A stretch of DNA of 64,000 nucleotides from Luidia sarsii (GCA_949987565.1 OX465120.1:7888587-7952586); one strand, 5' to 3'. Shown: positions 25,501 to 34,000, numbered from the stretch's first letter. Numbers and translations: made by a program. Notes: a model not told the origin generated them from the letters alone.

Positions 25501-27330
25501 TCCGTCTTAGCCGTGAGAAAATGTGGATGAAGCATCTTCGGACTATTCAACCACATGGTCTCAACATCCAGGAGGGTAATGACTAACACCATGCAGCTTT
25601 TGAGATGCCTTTGAGAAAGGTCCTGCTAGGATCGAATTGTCAGGCCCACTGAATTTTATGATTTGCATTTTGTTAATTTTAGTTAGTAAGCAGTTTGCAA
25701 CATTTTTGTTTATTACCATGCAGCTTTCTGATAATCCCTCTTTTGTGTTCACTCCTCCACTTCTCTCTTTGATCCTTGTCACTCTGCCTTTGAGAAAGGT
25801 CTTGCTAGGATTTAAATGTCTGGCCCACTAAATTTTGAAACAAAAATACAGTAATACATGTATGCAAAAATGTTGCAAACTGCTTACTTTAAACTAAAAT
25901 GACAAAAAAAGGAGATAATTTCGAAAATTAAGAGGGCCTGATCGACTGCAAAATAATTTGTCGTTGCGACCCTTGTGCATACTGAGCAGCATTTCCATTG
26001 GTATTGAGACTATTGGGGTACATGGGTTGATCAAAGGATGATCTCTCATTGGCTATTTGATATACTGTATGATTAGGCCTATTAATATCGAGGCCTCTGC
26101 CTTTGAGAAAGGTCCTGCTAGGATTGAAATGTCAGGCACACTAAATTTTAAGATTTGCATTTTGGTTATTTAAGTGAGTAAGCAGTTTGCAACATTTATG
26201 TACCGGTATGTATCACTATTAATATCAAATGAGATTGTCACAAATTTGGAAATATTGTTTCCAATTTAGTTTTAGACTTAACCACTTCACACTGAGCCAC
26301 TTTTCAGTGCCCATGACCACTACACAGGGTTTGGGAATAATATGCAGTACTGCCAGTTTCAAAACTCGTTAAACAATTAGGCATAATAAAGACATGCAAA
26401 ATAATTCAATAATAGTACACTGTGTTCAAGCAAGTCAAATCTGGCACAATAGGACATCTGTGTGGCTTAATGTTGTTATGCTGCACAAGAGTCTTTGTTT
26501 TTTGAAAACTTGCACAATAGTGGTGCGTGGATTCTTAGGGGCCTGGTGTATAACAGCAACACCAATGCTCCAAATTTGGAGGTCCCAGCATGAAGTGGTT
26601 AGACTCAACCTTGACGAGTCAAGACTTTGACTCAGACTCAAGAGATACATGTATACGTATCTTGGACTTTTGACATGGACTTAATAGCTAGTGATTAGAA
26701 TACAGTACAAAATGGTTGACATTATTTCATGTAATTTCATTAAAGTGTGTAGCATACTGACTGCAACATTGAACATGCATGGCTTGTTGTTTTGCAGCCA
26801 TCTGTGTATGAATTGGCACGTTCACCTACTTTCTCAAGCCTTCCCATCATACTAGAGGACTTCATTAAGGACAATGGAGCAACATATAGTGGTAATAACA
26901 AGGGTTTATGATCTTTTAAACATTCATTTAGATTTTGTATAGTTCACAAAAAAATATATAACTTTTTTTGACCCAGGCCTGCTGATGGCACTGGTGCTCT
27001 TACCACCTAAGCTATTGAGGCCTTAGATGGGGCCTTGCCTTGCTGGGTGGGTGTTGCAGTCAGAAACATCCCCATTAAGTGTTGAATATCTCCAAACCCA
27101 TTTTCACTTCCAGGGGTGTATTGTTTTGGGGTGATGTAGTTGTAATCTGGGCATGGGTACATGTATATTTTGACCTCTGGGAGAAACATATATCCATGCT
27201 TGAAATCTTTTCAGCCAGTGAAGTTGATGCCATGCACATTGTAGTTGACAGACATCTTATTACTGGGCAGAATGAAGCCTCAACATTAACAGCGGTCCAG
27301 AACCTTATCCTGCTCTCTAATGCCAAGTAA
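1465..27330 (+). CDS. GATD1: GATD1, class I glutamine amidotransferase-like (DJ-1/PfpI fold) protein, spliced, 5' exon missing
   Basis: Six exons with GT-AG borders and compatible phases encode about 195 residues that read like animal GATD1 (also called PDDC1, about 220 residues in human) from AQSFIHAF to VQNLILL. The fold is a flavodoxin-like DJ-1/PfpI domain; its biochemical role is not well established. The elbow segment AIGMGVAAL lines up with the PfpI elbow AICHGxxAL, where the nucleophilic Cys would sit. Here that position is Gly and the next residue Met, so the classical Cys-His pair is absent; vertebrate GATD1 also lacks this Cys, so it is probably a non-catalytic family member. The first exon (start codon) was not found and may lie left of the window. 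The intron between exons at 3241 and 19191 is 15.9 kb and holds most of the left-hand transposons. The 3' end converges on NAT10. Product identity is secure; the exact C-terminus is ambiguous. Confidence 0.9.
2732..2837 (+). CDS. GATD1: GATD1 exon b
   Basis: Acceptor TTTTACAG before 2732, donor GTACGT after 2837. 35 codons plus one base, in phase with the previous exon. Reads [16 protein letters not shown] and so on, matching the GATD1 segment before the central DJ-1-fold strand. Confidence 0.92.
3134..3241 (+). CDS. GATD1: GATD1 exon c
   Basis: Acceptor TCTGTAG before 3134, donor GTATGT after 3241. Contains [17 protein letters not shown], the conserved 'PGAL.DLA' segment of GATD1. Ends on one base of a Lys codon completed 16 kb downstream at 19191. 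Confidence 0.93.
3335..3653. mobile_element. MITE with about 65-bp terminal inverted repeats
   Basis: The left arm (3335-3403) starts ATTAAACGAGATG and runs through CTACCGAAAGACCACTAGCACT; the right arm (3586-3653) is its reverse complement with few differences. No coding capacity inside. The middle (3403-3520) recurs in inverted orientation at 18715-18850, so this is a dispersed family. Confidence 0.8.
3654..3728. repeat. fragment related to 18820-18872
   Basis: The words TTCTACCTCAAAACCAC and TAGCACTTC recur, inverted, beside the MITE fragment at 18820-18872. This is flanking sequence of a longer or compound MITE. Confidence 0.5.
4526..4564 (+). repeat. (GAA)n microsatellite
   Basis: About a dozen consecutive AAG/GAA triplets inside element S2, followed by an A run. 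Confidence 0.95.
4595..4670. repeat. two hairpins with AGCTTTTCCG arms
   Basis: 4595-4621 and 4643-4670 each read AGCTTTTCCG, a few bases, then CGGAAAAGCT. They are separated by a direct repeat of AACAAGAACAAT. They close the long S2 copy, and the same half-motif (GCTTTTCCGCATCTGG) sits near its other end. Confidence 0.75.
4677..4902 (-). mobile_element. tRNA-like element S2, truncated copy
   Basis: Near repeat of 3729-3960 placed directly after the first copy, with the same B box (4786-4796 region) and the same CATACACTTTGTGCACAAAATATGC segment. It stops where the Penelope terminus begins at 4903. Confidence 0.65.
4903..5235 (-). mobile_element. 3' terminal region of a Penelope-like element
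   Basis: Minus strand: a purine-rich tail (AGAAGTGTGAAGGAC on plus) leads into CTTTG, a GGTCC/GGATC-type hairpin, CGAAACGTCAGGCCCACTA. The terminal motif is shared with 25605, 25780, 26095, 41038 and 62408. Part of the purine-rich stretch (AGATCAAAGGGAAGGGCA) is repeated at 6518-6615, the arrangement expected for Penelope pseudo-LTRs. Confidence 0.7.
5236..5938 (-). pseudogene. Penelope-like retroelement, GIY-YIG endonuclease end (broken)
   Basis: Reading down the minus strand from 5938: a linker with [21 protein letters not shown] sequence, a Cys cluster ([11 protein letters not shown]), then [14 protein letters not shown] and [20 protein letters not shown], the core of a GIY-YIG nuclease, and the C-terminus ending HGLNI at 5236. 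The nuclease core is split between two frames near 5470, so the copy is dead. The same protein is found at 16420-17818 and 24940-25590. The reverse transcriptase half is missing because other sequence begins at 5939. Confidence 0.85.
5939..6517. repeat. inserted sequence with GTCCTTCCGTTAC motifs
   Basis: It replaces Penelope sequence exactly where the copy at 16980-17010 continues. The word GTCCTTCCGTTAC or its reverse complement occurs at 5942, 5965, 5990 and 6151, giving an inverted arrangement. No coding frame. Probably a MITE-like insert; its right edge near 6517 is approximate. Confidence 0.45.
6518..6620 (-). repeat. second copy of Penelope purine-rich terminal sequence
   Basis: Matches 5045-5210 (GAGATCAAAGGGAAGGGCA, GAGAAGTGTGGAGGA). 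It fits the right-hand pseudo-LTR of the Penelope copy. Confidence 0.55.
6621..7771. other. unassigned intronic sequence
   Basis: No domain, splice-supported exon or repeat that I recognise. The short open frames near 6767-6972 and 7454-7672 lack support. Confidence 0.4.
7772..8323 (+). repeat. left LTR
   Basis: 552 bp beginning TGTAGCGTTTC and ending CCTTAACACTAAA; an AATAAA polyadenylation signal at 8256-8261. Matches 11907-12457 almost base for base. Confidence 0.95.
8367..8726 (+). pseudogene. Gypsy gag, capsid region deleted
   Basis: A 119-codon frame opening [11 protein letters not shown], then a coiled-coil-like stretch ([18 protein letters not shown]), an Arg/Ser-rich tract and a Cys/His cluster ([18 protein letters not shown], near residues 89-106) of the type that ends many Gypsy Gag proteins. 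Gag of such elements is normally several hundred residues. The capsid core expected between the Pro/Ala-rich start and the coiled coil is absent, apparently an in-frame deletion. The protease continues in the -1 frame, as is usual for gag-pol junctions that use frameshifting. Confidence 0.75.
8824..11880 (+). CDS. pol: Gypsy Pol polyprotein (protease remnant, RT, RNase H, integrase)
   Basis: Open for 1018 codons; the first codon is GTG inside the protease, not a true start. Approximate residues: end of the aspartic protease with IIGADFL at 59-65; reverse transcriptase 165-340 with YIDD at 295-298; RNase H 440-565 with TDAS, GRELLA, TDHKPL and ADALSR acidic residues; integrase HHCC finger about 645-680 (HPG...CIQC); integrase core Asp in HIDLVG about 707, Asp in TTDRGGQ about 767, Glu in VERFH about 803; a GPF-type C-terminal module near 910-930. 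All RT, RNase H and integrase catalytic residues are present. Just upstream (8809-8811) one base appears to be missing at the protease catalytic Asp codon, shifting the frame; the matching protease start lies in another frame up to there. Stop at 11878-11880, 26 bp before the right LTR. Confidence 0.93.
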   Translation: MSVIRPSTHERTNRLHGQDLQAANASPIATYGERSLTLDIGLRRPCRWVFIVAEVHHAIIGADFLRYFNFLVDVRNRRLIDATTNLSVNGKALSAPAISPVLAAPTPSRFADILKDFPDIARPSYRDTLVKHNVTHHIVTTGPPAAARPRRLAPDRHKAAKDEFQHMLALGIIRPSDSNWSSPLHMVPKKQPGDWRPCGDYRALNTATVPDRYPVPHIQDFTASLHGATVFSKIDLVRAYHQIPMAPDDIAKTAITTPFGLFEFVRMPFGLRNAAQTFQRFIDEVTRGLEFCYAYIDDLLIASPDADQQAQHLHLLLTRLNQYGVVINPAKSQFGVNSLEFLGHHVDCHGVKPLADKVSAIHNFPQPTTQTKLREFLGLVNFYRRFVTRCSNVLHPLTDLLTNAGKKSAPLAWNDQATASFQQVKIALANATLLSHPKPDAPLCVMTDASDVAVGAVLQQWVNDAWQPISFFSKKLQIAETRYSTFGRELLAVYLTVRHFRHLLEGREFYVLTDHKPLTYALSSSADRHSPRKICHLDFIFQFTCDIRHVKGKENFTADALSRIELNALHPEQSAPVDFCKMAELQLANDELTQLRNSSTSLTFRDVPLPACDTTLTCDISTGNPCPFVPADLRRAVFDSLHSLSHPGIRTTQRLITERYVWPGMNRDVRTWARSCIQCQRAKVHHHTFAPLSQFQAPSARFDHVHIDLVGPWPPSDGCSYILTCIDRFTCWPEAIPLPNITAETVARAFVTRWVASFGVPSTITTDRGGQFESALFLALTNLLGTKRVRTTAYHPIANGLVERFHRQLKASLRAQVDAHKWTETLPLVLLGIRTAVKSDFGHSVAERVYGTTLRLPGEFFDTTDTTSLDPTNYVHRLRNTMHNLQPPTPRTQQRPTVHVPKDLQTCTHVFVRRDSVRKPLQPPYDGPFKVLSRTTKHFVLDMHTRTDTVSIDRLKSATMDHTQDTSSIPIAPRPPDPTDSIADNTDTAQPTAVPSARTTRSGRSVHWPKRYVTFVRY
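11907..12457 (+). repeat. right LTR
   Basis: 551 bp, near-identical partner of 7772-8323, preceded by a purine tract and followed by the GCAC duplication. Confidence 0.95.
12458..14580. other. intronic sequence with ACATGT microsatellite
   Basis: No coding or transposon domain seen. 13370-13475 is an ACATGT/GTACA-rich simple repeat. The rest is unassigned AT-rich sequence. Confidence 0.5.
14590..14705. repeat. (ACATGT)n palindromic microsatellite
   Basis: Interrupted runs of TACATGTACA and TACGTGTACA, self-complementary on both strands, which explains open frames there in several frames. Confidence 0.9.
14769..14963. repeat. GATC-dense palindromic block
   Basis: Seventeen GATC sites in 195 bp, mostly as GGATCTGATCC, GGATCAGATCCCG and three tandem TTGATCGCCC units. 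Bordered by CGTTTACACTTGCG and GTGTAAACGCAG, which are inverted relative to each other. It is GC-rich compared with its surroundings. Nature unknown; it resembles subterminal repeats of a DNA transposon. Confidence 0.7.
15107..15191 (+). repeat. 85-bp direct repeat, copy 1
   Basis: Same as 15771-15855 apart from one base. It ends CCTTACCAG and is followed here by GTAAGATTG, which looks like a splice donor. Confidence 0.9.
15771..15855 (+). repeat. 85-bp direct repeat, copy 2
   Basis: Copy of 15107-15191; after CCTTACCAG the sequence continues AGGCAAAATC with no donor. The 579 bp between the copies show no domain. Confidence 0.9.
16420..17818 (-). pseudogene. Penelope-like retroelement: RT plus GIY-YIG (broken)
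   Basis: Reading down the minus strand: [15 protein letters not shown] RT motif (here [15 protein letters not shown], near 17690), an in-frame stop near 17560, [18 protein letters not shown], catalytic YIDD at 17393-17382, FLDVTV, then the region [13 protein letters not shown], a linker with [14 protein letters not shown], a Cys cluster, and the GIY-YIG core ([32 protein letters not shown]). Frame changes near 17136 and 16580 and the stop break it. The C-terminal end after 16420 is missing. RT followed by GIY-YIG is the signature of EN-plus Penelope-like elements. It is cut at 17818 by an inverted-repeat insert. Confidence 0.9.
17821..18043. mobile_element. MITE with GGCGGCCATCTTTGATTT termini
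   Basis: Left end GGCGGCCATCTTTGATTTCA and an inverted right end near 18018-18037; the arms also share ACACGCAAAT and GACGTTTTG. It contains an alternating purine-pyrimidine GTGTGCGCGCGCACAC stretch. No coding capacity. It interrupts the Penelope RT. Confidence 0.75.
18715..18872 (-). mobile_element. MITE fragment related to 3403-3520
   Basis: Inverted match to the middle of the MITE at 3335-3653, including CACTTATATACACTTATATAGGGAG and GGTGCAATATCAAGTAAGGCC-type words, plus the TGGTTTTGAGGTAGAATTC flank. Confidence 0.7.
19191..19294 (+). CDS. GATD1: GATD1 exon d (nucleophile-elbow exon)
   Basis: Acceptor TTGTTTGCAG, donor GTAAGG after 19294. The first two bases complete Lys, then [14 protein letters not shown], which aligns to the catalytic elbow of DJ-1/PfpI proteins with Gly-Met in place of Cys-His. 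Ends in phase 0 after FSMTA. Confidence 0.93.
20085..20440 (+). mobile_element. MITE-family fragment (CAGCCGATTTCATGAAA)
   Basis: CTGCAGCCGATTTCATGAAA, GTGCGTAACTTAC, GCAATACTTACAACATA and GCGCAGCTGTGCTATA recur inverted at 43600-43790. A complete short relative with both ends lies at 60443-60616. The GCTTCATAGCTCCCAT word before it recurs at 49890. No coding. Confidence 0.6.
20441..21966. other. unassigned intronic sequence
   Basis: No exon, domain or repeat family recognised. Short frames near 20750-21114 lack support. Confidence 0.4.
21967..22680. mobile_element. piggyBac-type MITE (TTAA, CCACTTCGTGCCGGG)
   Basis: Begins TTTAAACCACTTCGTGCCGGG and ends GGCGCGAAGTGGTTAA; subterminal inverted word CCTCCGAATCCGGAGG. 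Alignable along its whole length with 46019-46720. TTAA borders are the target preference of piggyBac transposases, and a broken piggyBac transposase is present at 56441-57641. No intact coding region inside. Confidence 0.8.
22690..23900 (-). pseudogene. decayed Gypsy pol fragment
   Basis: Minus strand, with several frame changes: [13 protein letters not shown] near 23650 (RT end), RNase H-like pieces near 23374-23100 ([18 protein letters not shown]), [16 protein letters not shown] near 23095-23050, then SFSHPGI near 22800 and VCPDINQQ (integrase finger start). Order and motifs match Gypsy pol, but the integrase core and LTRs are not seen. Not the same subfamily as the element at 7772. Confidence 0.8.
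24055..24135 (-). mobile_element. degenerate S1 SINE
   Basis: ATGGCCAAGAAAAGTACTCTTACCATCTGAGCTATTC is the S1 tail and A-box part in minus orientation with the B-box region deleted. Confidence 0.5.
24345..24410 (-). mobile_element. S1 SINE fragment
   Basis: TTGGCAAAGAAAACTTTG then a B box in reverse (GGATTTGAACC). Head truncated. Confidence 0.6.
24940..25590 (+). pseudogene. Penelope-like retroelement, linker and GIY-YIG end (broken)
   Basis: Plus-strand relative of the copies at 5236 and 16420: a linker ([34 protein letters not shown]), a Cys cluster cut by a stop near 25218, [13 protein letters not shown] near 25310, then [15 protein letters not shown] and a C-terminus to [13 protein letters not shown] sequence ending near 25586. 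At least two frame breaks. Followed by the Penelope terminal motif at 25605. Confidence 0.85.
25605..26200 (+). mobile_element. Penelope terminal region, three copies of the terminal motif
   Basis: TTTGAGAAAGGTCCTGCTAGGAT followed by a GAAA-like word and TGTCAGGCCCACTAAATTTT occurs at 25610, 25790 and 26102. The words GTAAGCAGTTTGCAACATTT follow the first and third. Direct repetition of the end fits tandem or pseudo-LTR structure of Penelope elements. Confidence 0.65.
26278..26602. mobile_element. piggyBac-type MITE, short
   Basis: TTAACCACTTCACACTGAGCC at the left, GGTCCCAGCATGAAGTGGTTAG at the right; same terminal family as 21967 and 46019, with an internal deletion. Confidence 0.65.
26798..26891 (+). 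CDS. GATD1: GATD1 exon e
   Basis: Acceptor TTTTGCAG, donor GTAATA after 26891. Reads [20 protein letters not shown] and so on, 31 codons plus one base. Typical of GATD1 between elbow and last strand. Confidence 0.92.
26965..27065 (-). mobile_element. S1 SINE fragment
   Basis: GCACTGGTGCTCTTACCACCTAAGCTAT and GGCCTTAGATGG on the plus strand are the S1 head in reverse; the B-box side is lost. Confidence 0.55.
27215..27330 (+). CDS. GATD1: GATD1 last exon (C-terminus uncertain)
   Basis: Acceptor CTTTTCAG before 27215. The first two bases complete Ala, then [19 protein letters not shown] and [11 protein letters not shown] with TAA at 27328-27330. The same bases form a good donor (GTAAGT at 27327). 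If used, an exon at 27436-27460 after AACAG would give eight other residues (KIGKSALK) and a stop. Both endings fit the length of the family. Confidence 0.88.
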
Positions 27331-27435
27331 GTCCCTCAACCTCCAACCAAACGTTACGTCTTACAAAATGTTATCAGTAGTCTACTACTGTGCACACTGT
27401 GATATCCATGTTGTTTCTGTGTTTGTTTTCAACAG

Positions 27436-27460
27436 AATAGGCAAGTCAGCACTGAAGTAA
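27436..27460 (+). CDS. GATD1: possible alternative GATD1 terminal exon
   Basis: Preceded by TTGTTTTCAACAG. Joined to a donor at 27327 it keeps frame and ends at TAA 27458-27460. Support is only the splice-site context. Confidence 0.35.
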
Positions 27461-28084
27461 TAGACATGACAACCATTGAACCATCAAATAGCACCAGGTA
27501 TGGCCAAATATTCAACATAATTTTATGCCAAGTACATGTAGTAAGTTGTATTCCTGTTTCAAATTCTCCCTTGTCATAGTGATAACCTCAGACGGCTGAA
27601 GCATCTTTCTCAAAGGCAGAATCATTCTGCCTTGGAAAGGTCCTGCTATGATTGAAAAGTCAGGTCCTCTCATTTTTGTTTACCTCTTTGTAATTATAGG
27701 ATTTTGCATCAAGGGAAATGTACATGCAGGGATATTTCAGTGCCAATAGCCGAGTGCCATTTTCAAAGCATACATGGTAAACAATATAATAGGTCTGTGA
27801 AACCAACTGATAATAGGACACTGCCAGTAAAACCCGGCACAATCAAGAGCTTTTTCATGCCAACGGATGTGCGTTGGCATACGTTTCGCTATCCATACCC
27901 ATTAGTGTTTATTCTGCAGGTTTGCAATCTCGGCGTATTGGTGGCACTGTTTGCAATCCCAACCCCTTGTACCTTGATATGTAACATTGAGTCTAATCTG
28001 TTTGTATTTCAGTGTCTTTGAAACTTACAAAAATGGCTTGAACATTTTCAGCGATTACTGGTACTCATTTCTGAACTAACAACC

Positions 28085-28255
28085 ACCCTGCAAAGACTAG
28101 TTGACTTTTTGGGAAGGCTACCATCTAAAGGCTGGATAGCTCAAATGGAAGAGCGTTGGTACGTTAATCCCGAGTCTCTGGTTCAAGTTCCGGTCCAGTC
28201 AAAGTTTTCTTTGCCAATTTTCAATTTGTTCAAAAGTTCCCTGTCAGTTTTTCCC
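28085..28255 (+). mobile_element. S1 SINE
   Basis: Leader TTGACTTTTTGGGAAGGC, A box TAGCTCAAATGG, B-box-like GGTTCAAGTTCC, and tail CAGTCAAAGTTTTCTTTGCC. One of the more complete copies. Confidence 0.75.
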
Positions 28256-28261
28256 TTCTTT

Positions 28262-28716
28262 GTTTAACCCCATACATTTTCCGACGCATTTCTTCCTCAA
28301 GTGTAGCGAGCAAGATATTTGTGTTTGCGTATGACATAAACCATGATGTATCTGTTGCACTCACTGTAGCTGTTTGCTTGTGAAGCCTCTCTAATTCAGA
28401 CAAATGTGTGCCTCTTGTCAAAGGATTATCTGCCTGAAAAATGGTTCCCATTGTTGTGTAGTGCAGTGGACTATGATGTGTTTCTGAGGGACTTTTTGAC
28501 TGCAATTCTCCATTGACAATACACAGAGGGCCCTTTTTCTGGTGGATAATCCGAATTGTGCCAAGTTTGCCTTATACATATGTACATGTACCTTTATTGA
28601 TTTATTTCAAACTCACACATACCTTGTTGCAGATTATTTAGCAAGTTTTAAAAATGACACATTGTTCAAAACCTCCATTTGGCAGTCACAGGCACTGCGA
28701 ATGAAGTGGTTATAGT
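28262..28716. mobile_element. degenerate piggyBac-type MITE
   Basis: The right half (AGAGGGCCCTTTTTC, TTATTGATTTATTTCA, GAATGAAGTGGTTA) is recognisably the right half of 22440-22680. The left edge TTAACCCC at 28264 is a guess based on the element at 57920. Confidence 0.5.
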
Positions 28717-28813
28717 GTGCAGATGTGCTTTTCCTATTGACAAAAGTAAATAGTTAACATTCTTTTTATAGATATAACATGATGTGTGCATCGAGGAGAA
28801 TGCAATTCAATGA

Positions 28814-29180
28814 GGTTTTGCCCTGCTCAACGTGATAAACACTGAATGCTCAGTGCTTTGCCCAATGCCTGATGAAAAAAATTCAGGCAGTTTGGGTGAA
28901 TCCATGATTACATCAGTGTTCATCATGCCGAGCAGGGCATTACATTCCCCTTGACACAAACATTCTGTTATATCTATGATGCAATGCAGTACCCGCCGCA
29001 ATACAATATTTGAATCTGCCACGCGATATCGGTGGTTAAGTTTTTAAGACGTCTTTACTAAAAAGGGGGAGTGGCGGAATTGAATCCTACCTGAGCTGCA
29101 TGAAATGTTTTCATCAGGCAAAGCACTGAGCATTCAGTGTTTATCATGTCGAGTGTTTATCATGTCAAGCAGGGAAAACC
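28814..29180. mobile_element. MITE with GGTTTTGCCCTGCTC termini
   Basis: Left arm 28814-28877 (CCCTGCTCAACGTGATAAAC, TGAATGCTCAGTGCTTTG) and an inverted right arm 29110-29180. A partial repeat of the terminus (GTGTTTATCATGTC) occurs twice in the right arm. No coding. Confidence 0.75.
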
Positions 29181-30987
29181 CACATTTAATTACATAATGT
29201 ACATTCTTATTCAGAGGAAAACATGATCAAGGCTTACTTACTGCCCAGGCAGTTATTTTCATGAGCAAAATTAGACATTGAATATCCGTCAAGAAAACCT
29301 GTGGATCTTGCTGGATGAGTGCTCAGGACATGTAGCACTATTGATTCCCATGTAGAAACTGCAGACATCTTGAGCTTGTTTGAAACAAAACACCATGACC
29401 TGGTTGCTGCTTCGGGGAATCCAGTAACTTTGAATGGTCCCTGAGCCATTCAAGGAAATTCATTGTTTGAAATATAATTATAATGTAATTTTGGTAAAGA
29501 ATAAATGGAGCAGAAAATAGGAATACAGGTGTTCAACATTTGATTTTTTTATGCTTGTTTTTAATTGTTTACTTGAACACTGAATGTTCATCTGTCAACA
29601 AGTTTTCATTTAACAAAATCATTTCACACACTATCAAATATGTATGGATGAAAGGATAACTAGAGGAAAAGAACATTTGACTGGACTGGAACTTAAGAGA
29701 TCTGATTACAACCTGAGCTAGCCAAACTGTCCCGAGTTCATCGTCTTGCAATAGATCTTAAGTTACAATAGGTTTTGTGAAATCAACTGGTGGTACAATA
29801 AATCAGAGTACCTTGGTTCAAGACTTGGTTCAAGTGAAAATTTCTTTATTTTCACAATTTTGTTTAATTTCCCGTCGTTTTCCTTCCATTCCTTTGTTTA
29901 AAAATCTTTTGTTTAAATTAGGAATGCATTTTAAAATCTAAAACAAAGAATTATTTAAATAAAAAAATAAAAAAAATACATGGAAGATACTATTGTACAA
30001 TGAGAAATAAGCTCCAATTATCAGTGATTGTTTAATGGTAATTGATATCCACATTTTTCCATTGCGATTTTTGCAAAATACATCATGCTCATTACAGTAA
30101 GTTCCTCAATACCTTGGGGTTAATGTACATGTACCTTTGTCCCCCCCCCCCCCCCCCCGATATTTAAACCTAATCTGTTTAAATAATCTCGTCTTGGAAC
30201 AGACAATGCATATTAAAAATTAATTTTAAAAGAAAGTATTTAAGTGCACAAACAAGATTGATTCTAGCATGGCATTTATGATGGGTAGATTTGACAAGGA
30301 GCCTGATGTGCCGAATACATACTGTACAACTCCATTGGACCACTTTGATGTAGATAATGTCATGTGTAATTACTATTTTTGAAAAAAATCATATTCTAAG
30401 ATAAGTAAAAGTATGCCTAATGTTTAGCTACATGGTGTCAACATCCAGGAGGGGAATGACTAAAAAATAACACCAATTTTTACTACTTATCCTTCAAAGA
30501 TACTGTTAAGATAAGCCCTCTTGATTTTTCTATACATGTATATGATTTCAATGAAAGGACCATTGTATGATAACAAACAATCCTCTGCTGTACAGATCAC
30601 TAAATAAACCAGGCCAAGGGCACAATGAATGGTTGACTCTTGTTTCACTTATTGGTCCCCATCACAATACACCACTGTACCTTAAAAACAAGCCATACCT
30701 TCCAAAAACAAGGCATAGCACTTCAGCTACATCTACACACATCTTTCTAAGGGTCATTTATGTCCAAACACTAACTATGCACGAACATGCACTTAAAGTT
30801 TAGTACCTATACATGTCTTGTGTGAACATGCATGTAGATGCACATGTTACTTGCCATACATGTGTGACTAATATTAATACTCATGTACATGTAAGTGAAG
30901 ATCCATAAGGTAGGGGTCATCCCTTAGCAACAAAAAGATACCTGTACATGTACAGTGTCTGAATTTCCTGTGTATTTACTTGAGCTC
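29181..30987. other. intergenic stretch between the convergent 3' ends
   Basis: Contains a very degenerate S1 SINE near 29660-29760, a poly-C run near 30140 and unassigned AT-rich sequence. The open frames near 30567 and 29234 have no recognisable product. Confidence 0.45.
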
Positions 30988-31099
30988 TTAAGTCTTTGCA
31001 GACTTGGCAAGTTTGACCTTTTTCTTCTTCCCTTTAGATGATTCCGTGTTTTGGACATCAACTTTGAGTTTCTTTTTCTGAGGCCCATCCTTGTCATTA
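30988..31099 (-). CDS. NAT10: NAT10 last exon, Lys-rich tail
   Basis: Acceptor TCGTTTTAG (minus) before 31099; reads [15 protein letters not shown], then [14 protein letters not shown] and TAA at 30990-30988. NAT10 proteins end in such a basic nucleolar-localisation tail. Phase agrees with the exon at 39864. Confidence 0.88.
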
Positions 31100-34000
31100 C
31101 TAAAACGAAAATGGAAATTGAAAATTATTAAATTTGTTTTATTTTGAAAAGGACCCTTAGCATGTGAAACATTGATACCAGCAATACTAGATGTGTCAGA
31201 CAGCAATACTGGATGACTTGCCAGAAAGCAATACTGGATGAAGTGTCAGAAAGCAAAACTAGATAGCGTGTCAGACAGCAATGCTAGATTAAGTGTCAGG
31301 AAGCAATTCTAGATAGCGTGTCAGACAGCAAAACTAGATAGCGTGTCAGACAGCAATTCTAGATAGCGTGTCAGACAGCAAAACTAGATAGCGTGTCAGA
31401 CAGCAATACTAGATAGCGTGTCAGGAAGCAATACTAGATAGCGTGTCAGACAGCAATGCTAGATAGCGTGTCAGGAAGCAATACTAGATAGCGTGTCAGG
31501 AAGCAATACTAGATAGCGTGTCAGACAGCAATGCTAGATAGCGTGTCAGGAAGCAATACTAGATAGCGTGTCAGACAGCAATACTAGATAGCGTGTCAGA
31601 CAGCAATACTAGATAGCGTGTCAGGAAGCAATACTAGATAGCGTGTCAGACAGCAATACTAGATAGCGTGTCAGACAGCAATACTAGATAGCGTGTCAGA
31701 CAGCAATACTAGATAGCGTGTCAGACAGCAATACTAGATAGCGTGTCAGGAAGCAATACTAGATAGCGTGTCAGACAGCAATGCTAGATAGCGTGTCAGA
31801 CAGCAATACTAGATAGCGTGTCAGACAGCAATACTAGATAGCGTGTCAGGAAGCAATACTAGATAGCGTGTCAGACAGCAATACTAGATAGCGTGTCAGA
31901 CAGCAATGCTAGATTAAGTGTCAGAAAGCAATACTAGATGAAGTGTCAGAAAGCAATACTAGATGAAGTGTCAGAAAGCAATACTACATGTAGATGAAGT
32001 GTCAGAAAGCAATACTAGATGAAGTGTCAGAAAGCAATACTAGATGAAGTGTCAGAAAGCAATACTAGATGAAGTGTCAGAAAGCAATACAAGATGAAGT
32101 GTCAGGAAGCAATACTAGATGAAGTGTCAGAAAGCAATACAAGATGAAGTGTCAGGAAGCAATACTAGATGAAGTGTCAGGAAGCAATACTAGATGAAGT
32201 GTCAGAAAGCAATACAAGATGAAGTGTCAGGAAGCAATACTACATGAAGTGTCAGGAAGCAATACTAGATGAAGAGTCAGAAAGCAATACAAGATGAAGT
32301 GTCAGAAAGCAATACTAGATGAAGTGTCAGAAAGCAATTCAAGATGAAGTGTCAGAAAGCAATACAAGATGAAGTGTCAGGAAGCAATACTAGATGAAGT
32401 GTCAGAAAGCAATACTAGATGAAGTGTCAGAAAGCAATACTAGATGAAGTGTCAGAAAGCAATTCAAGATGAAGTGTCAGAAAGCAATACTAGATGAAGT
32501 GTCAGAAAGCAATTCAAGATGAAGTGTCAGAAAGCAATACTAGATGAAGTGCCAGAAAGCAATACTAGATGAAGTGTCAGAAAGCAATTCAAGATGAAGT
32601 GTCAGAAAGCAATACTAGATGAAGTGTCAGAAAGCAATACTAGATGAAGTGTCAGAAAGCAATACTAGATGAAGTGTCAGGAAGCAATACTAGATGAAGT
32701 GTCAGAAAGCAATACAAGATGAAGTGTCAGAGAGCAATACTAGATGAAGTGTCAGAAAGCAATTCAAGATGAAGTGTCAGAAAGCAATACTAGATGAAGT
32801 GTCAGAAAGCAATACTAGATGAAGTGTCAGAAAGCAATTCAAGATGAAGTGTCAGAAAGTAATACAAGATGAAGTGTCAGAAAGCAATACAAGATGAAGT
32901 GTCAGGAAGCAATACTAGATGAAGTGTCAGGAAGCAATACTAGATGAAGTGTCAGAAAGCAATACTAGATGAAGTGTCAGAAAGCAATACTAGATGAAGT
33001 GTCAGAAAGCAATTCAAGATGAAGTGTCAGAAAGCAATACTAGATGAAGTGTCAGAAAGCAATTCAAGATGAAGTGTCAGAAAGCAATACTAGATGAAGT
33101 GTCAGAAAGCAATACTAGATGAAGTGTCAGAAAGCAATTCAAGATGAAGTGTCAGAAAGCAATACAAGATGAAGTGTCAGAAAGCAATACAAGATGAAGT
33201 GTCAGGAAGCAATACTAGATGAAGTGTCAGAAAGCAATACTAGATGAAGTGTCAGAAAGCAATACTAGATGAAGTGTCAGAAAGCAATTCAAGATGAAGT
33301 GTCAGAAAGCAATACTAGATGAAGTGTCAGAAAGCAATACAAGATGAAGTGTCAGAAAGCAATACAAGATAAAGTGTCAGAAAGCAATACAAGATGAAGT
33401 GTCAGAAAGCAATACAAAATGAAGTGTCAGAAAGCAATACTAGATGAAGTGTCAGAAAGCAATACTAGATGAAGTGTCAGAAAGCAATACAAGATGAAGT
33501 GTCAGAAAGCAATACAAGATGAAGTGTCAGAAAGCAATACAAGATGAAGTGTCAGAAAGCAATACAAGATGAAGTGTCAGAAAGCAATACAAGATGAAGT
33601 GTCAGAAAGCAATACAAGATGAAGTGTCAGAAAGCAATACAAAATGAAGTGTCAGAAAGCAATACTAGATGAAGTGTCAGAAAGCAATACTAGATGAAGT
33701 GTCAGAAAGCAATACAAGATGAAGTGTCAGAAAGCAATACAAGATGAAGTGTCAGAAAGCAATACAAGATGAAGTGTCAGGAAGCAATACTAGATGAAGT
33801 GTCACAAAGCAATACTAGATGAAGTGTCAGAAAGCAATACTAGATGAAGTGTCAGAAAGCAATTCAAGATGAAGTGTCAGAAAGCAATACTAGATGAAGT
33901 GTCAGAAAGCAATACAAGATGAAGTGTCAGAAAGCAATACAAGATAAAGTGTCAGAAAGCAATACTAGATGAAGTGTCAGAAAGCAATACAAAATGAAGT

